Shown here one piece after another: positions 1 through 6,557 of a DNA stretch of 9,890 nucleotides (within the stretch, counting starts at the first letter, position 1; each line of letters starts with the position of its first letter). The stretch comes from Thermodesulfovibrionia bacterium (GTDB lineage: Bacteria; Nitrospirota; Thermodesulfovibrionia; UBA6902). The notes beneath the pieces are model-generated. The model saw nothing but the letters and a program-made list of their open reading frames with translations, was not told the DNA's origin and made no database searches. Made by a program: the position numbers and the translations under genes. The stretch is taken from the NCBI GenBank assembly GCA_947258735.1, contig CAMYJJ010000101.1:1-9890 (forward strand), in the 5' to 3' direction.

Positions 1-934
1 CACCCTTGAATTTCGTATGAGGCGTGATCGAGCCGGGCTTGGCCAGTACCATGCCCCTCTCTACCTCATCCTTGCCTGTTCCCCGCAGCAGTATCCCTAC
101 ATTGTCGCCGGCCCTTCCTTCATCCAGCAGCTTCCTGAACATCTCCACCCCGGTTGCCACGGTCTTCTGCGTATCGCTTATGCCCACTATCTCCACTTCC
201 TCGCCTACCTTGATGATTCCACGCTCTATCCTTCCGGTTACCACGGTTCCCCGTCCGGAGATGCTGAATACGTCCTCAACCGGCATCAGGTACGGCTTGT
301 CTATATCTCTCTCAGGGGTCGGTACATATTCATCTATCGCATTCATCAGCTCATCTATGCTCTTGTACTCTTCCCCTGATGTATCGTCTCCCCCTTCAAG
401 CGCCTTTAAGGCTGACCCCTTGATTATGGGGATATCATCTCCGGGAAATTCATACTTGGATAACAGCTCCCTTACTTCCATCTCTACCAGCTCCAGAAGC
501 TCAGGGTCATCCACCATGTCGGTCTTGTTCATGTATACAACTATATAAGGCACGCCTACCTGCCGTGCAAGCAGGATATGCTCCCTTGTCTGAGGCATCG
601 GGCCGTCTGCTGCTGATACAACCAGCACTGCTCCGTCCATCTGCGCTGCTCCTGTTATCATGTTCTTTACATAGTCAGCATGGCCCGGGCAGTCCACATG
701 TGCATAGTGCCGTTGGTCTGTCTCGTACTCTACATGGGCTGTTGCTATGGTTATTCCTCTTGCCTTTTCCTCAGGGGCGTTGTCAATTGAATCAAATGCC
801 CGGAAGTCTGCCTTGCCTTTCAGACCAAGATATTTTGTGATCGCGGCTGTCAGCGTGGTCTTCCCATGATCTACATGCCCGATTGTTCCTATGTTTACGT
901 GCGGCTTTACTCTCTCAAATTTTGCTTTAGCCAT
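1..934 (-). CDS. tuf: Elongation factor Tu, N-terminal 311 residues (gene runs off left edge)
   Basis: EF-Tu is the GTPase that delivers aminoacyl-tRNA to the ribosomal A site. Reading leftwards from the ATG at 934-932, the protein begins [20 protein letters not shown] and shows all the G-domain motifs: the P-loop GHVDHGKT (about residues 19-26), the switch I region with RGITI, DCPGH (G3), NKTD (G4, here after YIVVYM) and the G5 SAL motif in [10 protein letters not shown]. Domain 2 follows ([12 protein letters not shown]) and the frame stays open to base 1. A full EF-Tu is near 400 residues, so roughly the last 85-90 lie outside the window. A strong AGGAGG at 940-945 with a 5-nt spacer fixes the start. 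It is the last visible member of a tRNA-tuf operon ordered as in E. coli tufB, so its transcript should be processed out of a tRNA precursor. I see nothing aberrant in it. Confidence 0.98.
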   Translation of the reverse strand, partial: MAKAKFERVKPHVNIGTIGHVDHGKTTLTAAITKYLGLKGKADFRAFDSIDNAPEEKARGITIATAHVEYETDQRHYAHVDCPGHADYVKNMITGAAQMDGAVLVVSAADGPMPQTREHILLARQVGVPYIVVYMNKTDMVDDPELLELVEMEVRELLSKYEFPGDDIPIIKGSALKALEGGDDTSGEEYKSIDELMNAIDEYVPTPERDIDKPYLMPVEDVFSISGRGTVVTGRIERGIIKVGEEVEIVGISDTQKTVATGVEMFRKLLDEGRAGDNVGILLRGTGKDEVERGMVLAKPGSITPHTKFKG

Positions 935-1060
935 TATTGCCTCCTAATATATCGCTAACCGTTATATGTTATATGTATTTTGTTATTAATGCTCGTACAA
1001 AAAAACGTATAACCTGCAATTAATACCTATTAACTGCTAACTATTAACAAATGACTACCA

Positions 1061-1136
1061 TGGAGCCCATGACCGGGATTGAACCGGTGACCTCATCCTT
1101 ACCAAGGATGTGCTCTGCCGACTGAGCTACATGGGC
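1061..1136 (-). tRNA. tRNA-Thr (anticodon GGT)
   Basis: A 76-nt cloverleaf read on the minus strand. The 7-bp acceptor is GCCCATG paired with CATGGGC. The anticodon arm is CATCC-TTGGTAA-GGATG, giving anticodon GGT. The T-loop is GTTCAATCC, the discriminator is T, and CCA is encoded (TGG at 1061-1063). It is the fourth tRNA of the operon, 126 bp before the tuf start codon, in the place of E. coli thrT. Confidence 0.97.
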
Positions 1137-1147
1137 ATTTTAGAGTT

Positions 1148-1228
1148 AAGAGTATGGAGTTATGAGTTATCATTAATTACTTTTATTCATATTCTTAAAT
1201 AACTCTAAACTCTCGACTCCATGCTCAT
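1148..1228. repeat. Imperfect inverted repeat in the tRNA-Gly/tRNA-Thr spacer
   Basis: Arms 1148-1168 and 1208-1228 match as reverse complements at 16 of 21 positions. Both are built from GAGT/GGAGT-like words, with an AT-rich loop between them. In the transcript this would be a long weak hairpin between two tRNAs, which could be an RNase processing site. That role is inference. The same style of sequence fills the neighbouring tRNA spacers. Confidence 0.55.
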
Positions 1229-1234
1229 ATAAAA

Positions 1235-1309
1235 TGGAGCGGGAGACGGGCATCGAACCCGCGACCCTCAGCTTGGAAGGCTGACGCTCTACCACTGAGC
1301 TACTCCCGC
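1235..1309 (-). tRNA. tRNA-Gly (anticodon TCC)
   Basis: A 75-nt cloverleaf on the minus strand. The acceptor is GCGGGAG paired with CTCCCGC, the anticodon arm is TCAGC-CTTCCAA-GCTGA (anticodon TCC), the T-loop is GTTCGATGC, and CCA is encoded (TGG at 1235-1237). It sits in the position of E. coli glyT in the tRNA-tuf operon. Confidence 0.97.
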
Positions 1310-1420
1310 ATTTAAAAGTGAGAAGTACAAAGTCAGAAGTGATAAAGTACAAAATTAAAAAACTCTTCATCTTAACTCTTCTGTCGATAACTTCCTACTT
1401 TTTACTTATCAAGTGTTCAC

Positions 1421-1445
1421 TTGCAATTTGCGCTGCACATTGCAA
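1421..1445 (-). other. Small hairpin directly 3' of tRNA-Tyr
   Basis: TTGCAAT (1421-1427) and ATTGCAA (1439-1445) are perfect 7-bp inverted repeats with an 11-nt loop. In the transcript the hairpin begins at the first base after the encoded CCA of tRNA-Tyr. It could help 3' processing of the precursor, but no function can be shown from sequence. The rest of the 136-nt Tyr-Gly spacer is AAGTGAGAAGT-like low-complexity sequence with a weak internal dyad (1340-1349 with 1403-1411, one bulged A). Confidence 0.45.
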
Positions 1446-1530
1446 TGGTGGAGAGGGGAGGATTCGAACCTCCGTAGGCGGAGCCAACGGGTTTACAGCC
1501 CGTCCCCTTTGGCCACTCGGGTACCTCTCC
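1446..1530 (-). tRNA. tRNA-Tyr (anticodon GTA)
   Basis: An 85-nt class II tRNA with a long variable arm, as expected for bacterial tRNA-Tyr. The acceptor is GGAGAGG paired with CCTCTCC and the discriminator is A. The anticodon arm is ACGGG-CTGTAAA-CCCGT (anticodon GTA), the T-loop is GTTCGAATC, and CCA is encoded (TGG at 1446-1448). It is the second tRNA of the operon and corresponds to E. coli tyrU. Confidence 0.97.
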
Positions 1531-1539
1531 TTATACTAA

Positions 1540-1619
1540 AGTAGTTAGTAGTAAGTAGCTAATGGGTGAGAATTATAATATTCTTTTACCTGTCTCCTGA
1601 CTACTATCTCCTGACTACT
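1540..1619. repeat. Imperfect inverted repeat with tandem 13-mer in the tRNA-Thr/tRNA-Tyr spacer
   Basis: Arms 1540-1558 and 1601-1619 are reverse complements at 15 of 19 positions and are made of AGTAGT-type words. The right side also holds two perfect copies of TCTCCTGACTACT (1593-1605 and 1607-1619), a 14-nt period. This is the third tRNA spacer in a row with this kind of low-complexity dyad. Confidence 0.6.
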
Positions 1620-1628
1620 GTTTCTTCC

Positions 1629-1704
1629 TGGAGCCGATGAAGGGACTCGAACCCCCGACATGCTGATTACAAATCAGCTGCTCTACCAACTGAGCTACAT
1701 CGGC
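1629..1704 (-). tRNA. tRNA-Thr (anticodon TGT)
   Basis: A 76-nt cloverleaf on the minus strand. The acceptor is GCCGATG paired with CATCGGC, the anticodon arm is GCTGA-TTTGTAA-TCAGC (anticodon TGT), the T-loop is GTTCGAGTC, and CCA is encoded (TGG at 1629-1631). It is the first gene after the operon promoter, in the position of E. coli thrU. Confidence 0.97.
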
Positions 1705-1742
1705 AATACAAACGCAAAAATACACTTAACGGGCAGCTCGTT

Positions 1743-1767
1743 CTTAAGCTCCGCTAAAGCGTTTAAG
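1743..1767 (-). other. Leader hairpin of the tRNA-tuf transcript
   Basis: On the minus strand CTTAA and TTAAG enclose an inner CGCT-AA-AGCG-type dyad (outer arms 1743-1747 and 1763-1767, inner arms 1752-1755 and 1758-1761). It lies between the promoter and the first tRNA. No U-run follows, so it is not a terminator. A processing or antitermination role is possible but unproven. Confidence 0.4.
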
Positions 1768-1803
1768 CACCTAATTAAATCAAGAACTTAATGTTGAACC
1801 GAT

Positions 1804-1832
1804 ATAATATATAAAACTCCGGATTCGGTCAA
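1804..1832 (-). promoter_or_regulatory. Sigma-70-type promoter of the tRNA-tuf operon
   Basis: On the minus strand a TTGACC -35 box (1827-1832) is followed, after exactly 17 bp, by a TATTAT -10 box (1804-1809) embedded in an AT-rich stretch. The predicted start is near 1797, about 93 nt before tRNA-Thr(TGT). Box match and spacing are near consensus, as expected for a highly expressed stable-RNA operon. The remainder of 1705-1988, the 284-bp gap to dppF, is AT-rich. I see no gene in it and no convincing terminator. Confidence 0.8.
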
Positions 1833-1988
1833 CCCGTAATCATAACAAATATCAAGATTTTATTACAAGCATACATAATTACTTCGTAAGGCCAAAGTGA
1901 AGATTGCTAAAAAAATGACAATTTATTAAATAATATTTACATTGCAAGCCGGGCAAATTGTCTATCAGGATTATGCGGAAATAAATAT

Positions 1989-2993
1989 TTAAATCGGCGC
2001 CTTCGGGTTTGAGCTGTTTACAAGATGACAACGTACCATATGTCCATTTGAATATTCCTTTGGCTCAGGCCATTCCTTCCTGCATACCTCTGCTGCGACA
2101 GGACATCTTGTATGAAATCGGCATCCTGAAGGGGGATTAATGGGAGACGGAACATCTCCTTTCAAGATAATGGCCTTTTTTTTCTGTCCCGGATCAGGAG
2201 TAAGGTTTGCTGATAACAGGGCTATTGTATAAGGATGAAGAGGGTTTGAGTAGAACTCCTTTACATCCGCTACTTCCGTAATCTCTCCCAGATACATGGT
2301 GGCAATCCTGTCTGAGACATGCTCGACCACTGAAAGGTCATGGGTTATGAACAGGTACGAGAGATCAAAGTCTTTTTTCAGGTCAGATAAAAGGTTGAGA
2401 ATCTGGGCCTGTATTGATACATCAAGGGCTGATACTGGTTCATCGCAGATAATTAACTTTGGATTCAGTGACAGGGCGCGTGCAATTGCTATCCTCTGCC
2501 TCTGTCCCCCGGAGAATTCATGAGGATAGCGGTTATAATGCCCCGCGGACAGTCCCACTTTCTCAAGAAGGCCCTCAACGATCTCCTTTTTTTGTCTGCC
2601 CTTTGCGATCTTATGGGCGCCGATACCTTCTGCGATTATACTTCCCACAGAAAGCCGGGGATTTAAAGATGAATAGGGGTCCTGAAAAATGATCTGCATA
2701 TTTTTTCGCAACTGCCGGAGTTCATCACCGCGTAGTTGAAAGATGTCTTTTCCTTCAAACATGACATGTCCATCTGTCGGTTCTGTTAAACGTAAAATTA
2801 CACGGCTCGCTGTAGTCTTGCCGCACCCTGACTCTCCCACAAGGCCCAGGGTTTCTCCCTGTTTAATATGGAAAGAAATATTATCGACCGCTTTTACATG
2901 GTTGACGACTTTGGAGAAGAGCCCGCTGGTAATGGGGAAGTATTTTTTGAGTTCTTTCACCTCAAGGATTGTATGATTATGAGCAGTCATCAT
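1989..2993 (-). CDS. dppF: Dipeptide/oligopeptide ABC importer ATPase, DppF/OppF type
   Basis: One of the paired cytoplasmic ATPases that power peptide import through the DppB-DppC channel. With the ATG at 2993 the protein is 334 residues. It has Walker A GESGCGKT (53-60), Q-loop Q104 in IIFQDPYSSLNP, signature FSGGQRQR (from 160), Walker B LIICDE (180-185) and H-loop H218. The C-terminal oligopeptide-transporter domain ends with four cysteines (291, 297, 304, 322; spacing x5, x6, x17). A related DppD structure is known to bind a [4Fe-4S] cluster with this kind of pattern. I chose 2993 over the upstream in-frame ATG at 3026 for two reasons: it makes a translationally coupled ATGA overlap with the dppD stop, and AGGGG lies about 10 nt upstream. 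It is the last gene of the operon. The exact substrate (dipeptide, oligopeptide, other) is not determined. Confidence 0.93.
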   Translation of the reverse strand: MMTAHNHTILEVKELKKYFPITSGLFSKVVNHVKAVDNISFHIKQGETLGLVGESGCGKTTASRVILRLTEPTDGHVMFEGKDIFQLRGDELRQLRKNMQIIFQDPYSSLNPRLSVGSIIAEGIGAHKIAKGRQKKEIVEGLLEKVGLSAGHYNRYPHEFSGGQRQRIAIARALSLNPKLIICDEPVSALDVSIQAQILNLLSDLKKDFDLSYLFITHDLSVVEHVSDRIATMYLGEITEVADVKEFYSNPLHPYTIALLSANLTPDPGQKKKAIILKGDVPSPINPPSGCRFHTRCPVAAEVCRKEWPEPKEYSNGHMVRCHLVNSSNPKAPI

Positions 2994-4033
2994 GAGGTAG
3001 AAACCCCTGAGGTTCTTTGCATCCATACTGTTTTATCAATAGTGCTGCTGAAATGACAGGCCGAATTGTGCCCTTGAGTGACTTCCTTCAAAACAGGCTC
3101 ATTGCTATGGCATATTTCCTGTGCAAATGCGCATCGGGGCCAGAACTTGCAGCCATCAGGAAAGGCAAGGGGATTGGGAACATTGCCCGGGATGACATAG
3201 AGGTCTTTTTTCTTTTCCCCCAGCACCGGGATTGAAGTGAACAGTCCCAATGTATAAGGATGCCTGGGATTATTATATATCTCCTTCACAGGTCCGTACT
3301 CAACTATTTTTGATGCATACATGATTGCAACGTGAGAGGCCATGTTGGCAACAACGCCCAGATCATGGGTCACCATTAAAATAGACATGCCAAACTCATC
3401 CTGAAGAGAGTTCATCAGATCAAGGATCTGGGCCTGAATGGTGACATCAAGGGCGGTTGTGGGTTCGTCAGCAATAAGGAGGTCAGGGTTGCACGAAAGA
3501 GCCATGGCAATCATTATCCTCTGTTTCATCCCCCCTGACATCTGGTGGGGATAATCATGTGCACGGATTTCAGGTGACGGTATGCCAACCTTGTTTAGAA
3601 TTTCTATGGTAAGCTTCCAGGAATCGGATTCGTTTTTGTTCTGATGAAGCATAATTGCCTCCTGAATCTGGTTGCCGACAGTAAATACAGGGTTGAGGGA
3701 GGTCATCGGTTCCTGGAAAATCATGCTGATGTCATTTCCCCGGATACCTTCCATACCTTTTTCGGAGAAATTGAGCAGGTCTTTTCCCTTATAAATAATC
3801 TCACCACCAGCTATAACTCCGGGAGGGGATGGTATGAGCCTCAGGATCGAAAGGCAGGTAACACTCTTACCGCAGCCAGATTCACCGACAAGGCCGAGGG
3901 TGGTACCCTTTGCAATTTCCAGGTCAACACCATCCACTGATTTTACAAGTCCCTCGTCAGTGTCAAAGTGGACTTTGAGGTTATTAATCTTTAGTATTGG
4001 TTCACTATTGTCACGTTTATTGATCATATTCAT
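2990..4033 (-). CDS. dppD: Dipeptide/oligopeptide ABC importer ATPase, DppD/OppD type
   Basis: The 347-residue partner ATPase to the DppF-like protein. Visible motifs are Walker A GESGCGKS (50-57), Q-loop Q107 in [12 protein letters not shown], signature MSGGMKQR (165-172), Walker B LLIADEP (from 185), D-loop [11 protein letters not shown] and H-loop H223. The FQEPM and SGGMKQR variants are typical of OppD/DppD, as against the FQDP and SGGQRQR forms of OppF/DppF. C-terminal cysteines at 295, 301, 308 and 326 (x5, x6, x17) match the [4Fe-4S]-binding tail known from a DppD crystal structure. The stop TGA overlaps the dppF start. The gene follows dppC after an 83-bp gap occupied by a hairpin. 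Its ribosome binding site is weak (AAGATGAG just before the ATG), and a second in-frame ATG is two codons downstream at 4027, so the exact start is uncertain by two residues. Confidence 0.94.
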   Translation of the reverse strand: MNMINKRDNSEPILKINNLKVHFDTDEGLVKSVDGVDLEIAKGTTLGLVGESGCGKSVTCLSILRLIPSPPGVIAGGEIIYKGKDLLNFSEKGMEGIRGNDISMIFQEPMTSLNPVFTVGNQIQEAIMLHQNKNESDSWKLTIEILNKVGIPSPEIRAHDYPHQMSGGMKQRIMIAMALSCNPDLLIADEPTTALDVTIQAQILDLMNSLQDEFGMSILMVTHDLGVVANMASHVAIMYASKIVEYGPVKEIYNNPRHPYTLGLFTSIPVLGEKKKDLYVIPGNVPNPLAFPDGCKFWPRCAFAQEICHSNEPVLKEVTQGHNSACHFSSTIDKTVWMQRTSGVSTS

Positions 4034-4047
4034 ATCTCATCTTAAAT

Positions 4048-4092
4048 CGGTATCCGTTGTCCGGAATCCATGTCCGGAAAAAACGGATACCG
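4048..4092. repeat. Intra-operon hairpin between dppC and dppD
   Basis: Perfect 11-bp arms CGGTATCCGTT (4048-4058) and AACGGATACCG (4082-4092) enclose two copies of the self-complementary hexamer TCCGGA (4060-4065, 4073-4078) around a 7-nt loop. This gives a stem of 11 plus 6 bp broken only by a small G/AAA internal loop. There is no U-run on either side, so it is not a normal terminator. CGGAT/ACGG words continue to about 4113, close to the dppC stop, which suggests a larger inserted repeat. In mRNA it could stabilise one segment or tune dppD translation. Confidence 0.75.
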
Positions 4093-4116
4093 GAAAACGG
4101 TCACGGATAACGATCC

Positions 4117-5277
4117 TCATTTCTTCCTCAACTTTGGATTTAACGCATCCCTCAGGCCTTCTCCAAACAGGTTAAAGGCAAGAACTACTATCAAAATTGA
4201 TAATCCCGGTATATATGTTAACCATGGCGCATCAAAGAGGAACTTTTTCCCGTCAGATAAAATATTGCCCCATGTTGCATGAGGCGGCGGCACCCCAATT
4301 CCCAGAAAGCTTAATGCTGCTTCTGTTAAAATGGCGCCTGCTATTCCTATAGTTGCTGAAACAAGGACCGGCGCTATTGCATTTGGGATCATATGACGGA
4401 ATATAATGCTCATATCCTTTATCCCCATGGCATTTGCAGCAGACACAAAGTCCTGCTCACGCAGGGTAAGAAATTCTGCCCTGACAAACCTCGTAGTGCC
4501 CATCCAGCTTGTTAATCCAATGACTATCATTATGTTGTAGATGCTTGGAGGCAGTATTGCCACAACAGTGAGAATCAGAAAGAAGCTGGGAAAACAGAGC
4601 ATGACATCAACAAATCTCATAACCAGGCTATCTACATTTATTGTTTTAAAAAACAGAAAGTCCAGTTTTTTTGTTTGAAGGCTTCCTTTTTCTGACATCA
4701 TGGAATAGAACAATGAGCATGCTAATAAAACGATGCTTATGATAAACGTATTGAGAGCATAACTGTTCTGGCCGGAGGCCCAGAAGATAAGAGAAATAAG
4801 AAACACAACAAGACCAAGCACGGGTAAAAATCGGATTCTTACATTGCCATAATAACCTGCCAATCCACCGAGAATAATACCAATCAGGATTGATATTCCT
4901 ACAGCTACAAATCCGATTGTCAAAGACACCCATGCTCCCTGCATCATCCGGGCGAATATGTCCCGGCCCAGGTCATCGGTACCAAGAATATACAATCCAA
5001 AAACAGGAAAGTCTTCCGGCTTGATAATCTCAGAATCCACCGGGGTCAAAGGACTTCGCAGTTTTTCAGACAAGCGTATTTTTGCAGGATCCAGAACAGG
5101 ATTATCTCCGTTTGTCAGAGCAAAACCGGCCACAGCAACCATAAAAAACATGATAAAGATAATAAGCCCGGCAAGGGCCATCCTGTTTTTTTTAAATATT
5201 CGCCAGGCTTCGGTAAACTGAGAGACTTCCTCTGCAAGTCCGTGGCTGAGTTCATTTATGTTCTGTTCGTTTGCCAT
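4117..5277 (-). CDS. dppC: Peptide ABC importer inner-membrane permease, DppC type, with extra membrane insertion
   Basis: One half of the transmembrane channel for peptide import. The protein is 386 residues against about 300 for a typical DppC. The N-terminal helix (about 33-52, after FKKNRMALAGL) and the LGTDDLGRDIFARMMQG motif (98-114) are standard. The EAA loop that contacts the ATPases is clear at 272-299 (REQDFVSAANAMGI...HMIPN), followed by the usual EAALSFLGIGVPPPHATWGNIL. The odd part is residues 145-216. After GGLAGYYGN the family normally goes straight to the MRxVDVxLxFP segment (here 220-230), but about 72 residues are inserted, with two probable extra helices (about 148-168 and 175-193) and a polar KGSLQTKK stretch. 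The ribosome binding site is poor (AGG 7 nt before the ATG), and a perfect palindrome sits 13 nt upstream of the start. Confidence 0.92.
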   Translation of the reverse strand: MANEQNINELSHGLAEEVSQFTEAWRIFKKNRMALAGLIIFIMFFMVAVAGFALTNGDNPVLDPAKIRLSEKLRSPLTPVDSEIIKPEDFPVFGLYILGTDDLGRDIFARMMQGAWVSLTIGFVAVGISILIGIILGGLAGYYGNVRIRFLPVLGLVVFLISLIFWASGQNSYALNTFIISIVLLACSLFYSMMSEKGSLQTKKLDFLFFKTINVDSLVMRFVDVMLCFPSFFLILTVVAILPPSIYNIMIVIGLTSWMGTTRFVRAEFLTLREQDFVSAANAMGIKDMSIIFRHMIPNAIAPVLVSATIGIAGAILTEAALSFLGIGVPPPHATWGNILSDGKKFLFDAPWLTYIPGLSILIVVLAFNLFGEGLRDALNPKLRKK

Positions 5278-5290
5278 CGTATGCCTGTGT

Positions 5291-5318
5291 GTAGGGGCAA
5301 TTCCTGAATTGCCCCTAC
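5291..5318. repeat. Perfect 13-bp-arm palindrome between dppB and dppC
   Basis: GTAGGGGCAATTC (5291-5303) and GAATTGCCCCTAC (5306-5318) are perfect reverse complements separated by CT. The element starts 2 bp after the dppB stop and ends 13 bp before the dppC ATG, so it fills the whole 43-bp junction. No U-run follows. From memory, similar GTAGGGGCAATT hairpins are dispersed intergenic repeats in environmental bacterial genomes; this needs a copy count in the host. On mRNA it is positioned to influence dppC initiation. Confidence 0.85.
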
Positions 5319-5320
5319 CA

Positions 5321-6280
5321 TTACAATCGTATCCTTGGATCTACCACCATATATAAAAGGTCTGAAATAAACGTTCCGATAAGAGTTAAAACTGCCGCAA
5401 TAAAATTCAACGCTATTATGATAGGGTAATCACGGGCTATGATCGCTTCATATCCCATTCGTCCCATTCCAGGCCATGCAAAGATGGATTCGATTATGAC
5501 CGAGCCGCCGATCAGCCCCGGGAGTATCAGTCCGAACATGGTCACGAATGGAAGCAGGGCATTTCTGAGGCCGTGCCTGTAGTAGACCCTGTCTTCGGAG
5601 AGCCCTTTTGCCTGGGCTGTCCTTATATAGTCCTGGTGGATAACTTCAAGCATCTGGGCCCTGACATAACGGGACAGGAGCGCTATACCTCCCAGTGCGC
5701 CCAGGATGGATGGAATGACCAAATGCCATATCCTGTCCATTATTTTATAAAGCTCACCGGCCTGGGCCATGCCAAAGGTATGCATACCAATCACAGGGAT
5801 ATTAAATGTTTTTACTACAAAAATAATTATTATATACGCGAAGAAAAAGCTTGGAATAGAGATGAGCACATAGGCAAAGAAGGTAGTTGTCCTGTCAAAG
5901 ACAGATCCCCGCTTTATGGCCGCGCCTATGCCAACAGGAAAAGACAGGCACCACGTGATGATCGTGCCTACGATAAAGAGCCAGAGGCTGTTCATGAACC
6001 GTTCATGGATTTTACCAAGTACCGGCTGATTGTCTTTCCATGATTTTAATTCCCCTGTGAACAGGTTTTTATAGAAAAGGAAATACTGTACCTGCAATGG
6101 CTTGTCGAGATTAAACTCCTGTCTGAACCTGACAAGGTCATCAGGGGTAAACTTCGGGTTCAGGGGATCGATCTGGCTTGGTTCTCCCGGAGCAAGATAG
6201 ACAACGAGAAAAGAGATGATCGAAATAAACAGTAATGTAACCAGTTTCTGTAAAAAGCTTCTTATGGTAAAGGAAAACAT
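5321..6280 (-). CDS. dppB: Peptide ABC importer inner-membrane permease, DppB type
   Basis: Second half of the peptide channel; 319 residues from the ATG at 6280, matching the usual DppB length. It starts MFSFTIRSFLQKLVTLLF and then has the family's first helix ending in YLAPGEPS. A periplasmic loop follows (FNLDKPLQVQYFLFYKNLFTGEL), then four or five further helices. The EAA loop is DYIRTAQAKGLSEDRVYYRHGLRN, then IESIFAWPGMG and the terminal DPRIRL. An in-frame ATG at 6313 would add 11 residues (MTTYNGFVKLI). I reject it because it lies inside a dispersed hairpin repeat (6309-6335), has no properly spaced ribosome binding site, and is not family-like. The 6280 start also lacks a good Shine-Dalgarno. 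The gene follows the binding-protein gene after 277 bp of repeat-rich DNA. Confidence 0.93.
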   Translation of the reverse strand: MFSFTIRSFLQKLVTLLFISIISFLVVYLAPGEPSQIDPLNPKFTPDDLVRFRQEFNLDKPLQVQYFLFYKNLFTGELKSWKDNQPVLGKIHERFMNSLWLFIVGTIITWCLSFPVGIGAAIKRGSVFDRTTTFFAYVLISIPSFFFAYIIIIFVVKTFNIPVIGMHTFGMAQAGELYKIMDRIWHLVIPSILGALGGIALLSRYVRAQMLEVIHQDYIRTAQAKGLSEDRVYYRHGLRNALLPFVTMFGLILPGLIGGSVIIESIFAWPGMGRMGYEAIIARDYPIIIALNFIAAVLTLIGTFISDLLYMVVDPRIRL

Positions 6281-6308
6281 AATTAATTTAACAAATCCGT
6301 TATAAGTC

Positions 6309-6335
6309 GTCATTCCCGTGAAAACGGGAATCCAG
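6309..6335. repeat. Single GTCATTCC-type hairpin arm just upstream of dppB
   Basis: GTCA, stem TTCCCGT, loop GAAA, stem ACGGGAA, then TCCAG: the same 4-7-loop-7-5 plan as the arms at 8791, 9123, 9321 and 9402. It appears to lack an intact inverted partner. Only CTGGAT at 6355-6360 and a degraded GCAGGAATGA near 6505 resemble one. It touches the 5' edge of dppB and supplies a spurious upstream ATG. Confidence 0.75.
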
Positions 6336-6404
6336 AAAAGTTCTTTGAACCAAACTGGATACCTCTCGTCGAGACTGTTTCACAATATATAAGACATTTC
6401 TAAT

Positions 6405-6483
6405 GTCATTCTGAATTTATTTCAGAATCTCGTCTTATGAGAATCTTGCATATCATGAGATCCTGAAACAAGTTCAGGATGAC
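6405..6483. repeat. Paired hairpin repeat (MITE/REPIN-like, 79 bp) in the binding protein-dppB gap
   Basis: Left arm 6405-6431 is GTCA, stem TTCTGAA, loop TTTAT, stem TTCAGAA, TCTC. Right arm 6457-6483, read as reverse complement, is GTCA, stem TCCTGAA, loop CTTGT, stem TTCAGGA, TCTC. The arms face each other around 25 bp. They match at 22 of 27 positions, and a paired change in the stem (TTCTGAA/TTCAGAA against TCCTGAA/TTCAGGA) keeps the hairpin. It lies inside the peptide-transport operon, where it could modulate expression of the permeases relative to the binding protein. Apart from this and the neighbouring arm, 6281-6557 holds no gene. Confidence 0.75.
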
Positions 6484-6557
6484 AACTATGATACAGTCTG
6501 TTCGCAGGAATGATAGAATAATGAGATTTCTTTTAATTAAATGTGTACTATGATTAA

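Noticed and set aside
17..840. Plus-strand open frames opposite tuf
   Set aside because: They are antisense to a clear EF-Tu coding sequence, have no ribosome binding sites and show no recognisable domains.
1173..1539. Open frames of 65 aa (minus) and 73 aa (plus) in the tRNA cluster
   Set aside because: They run through tRNA-Gly and tRNA-Tyr and are explained by read-through of tRNA sequence.
1861..1988. Rho-independent terminator after the peptide-transport operon
   Set aside because: A run of T on the minus strand (1909-1915) has no GC-rich stem before it, only weak AT dyads. Termination here cannot be supported.
2994..3026. Upstream dppF start at 3026
   Set aside because: It would overlap dppD by 37 bp and lacks a ribosome binding site. 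The ATG at 2993 gives an ATGA overlap and has AGGGG at a reasonable distance.
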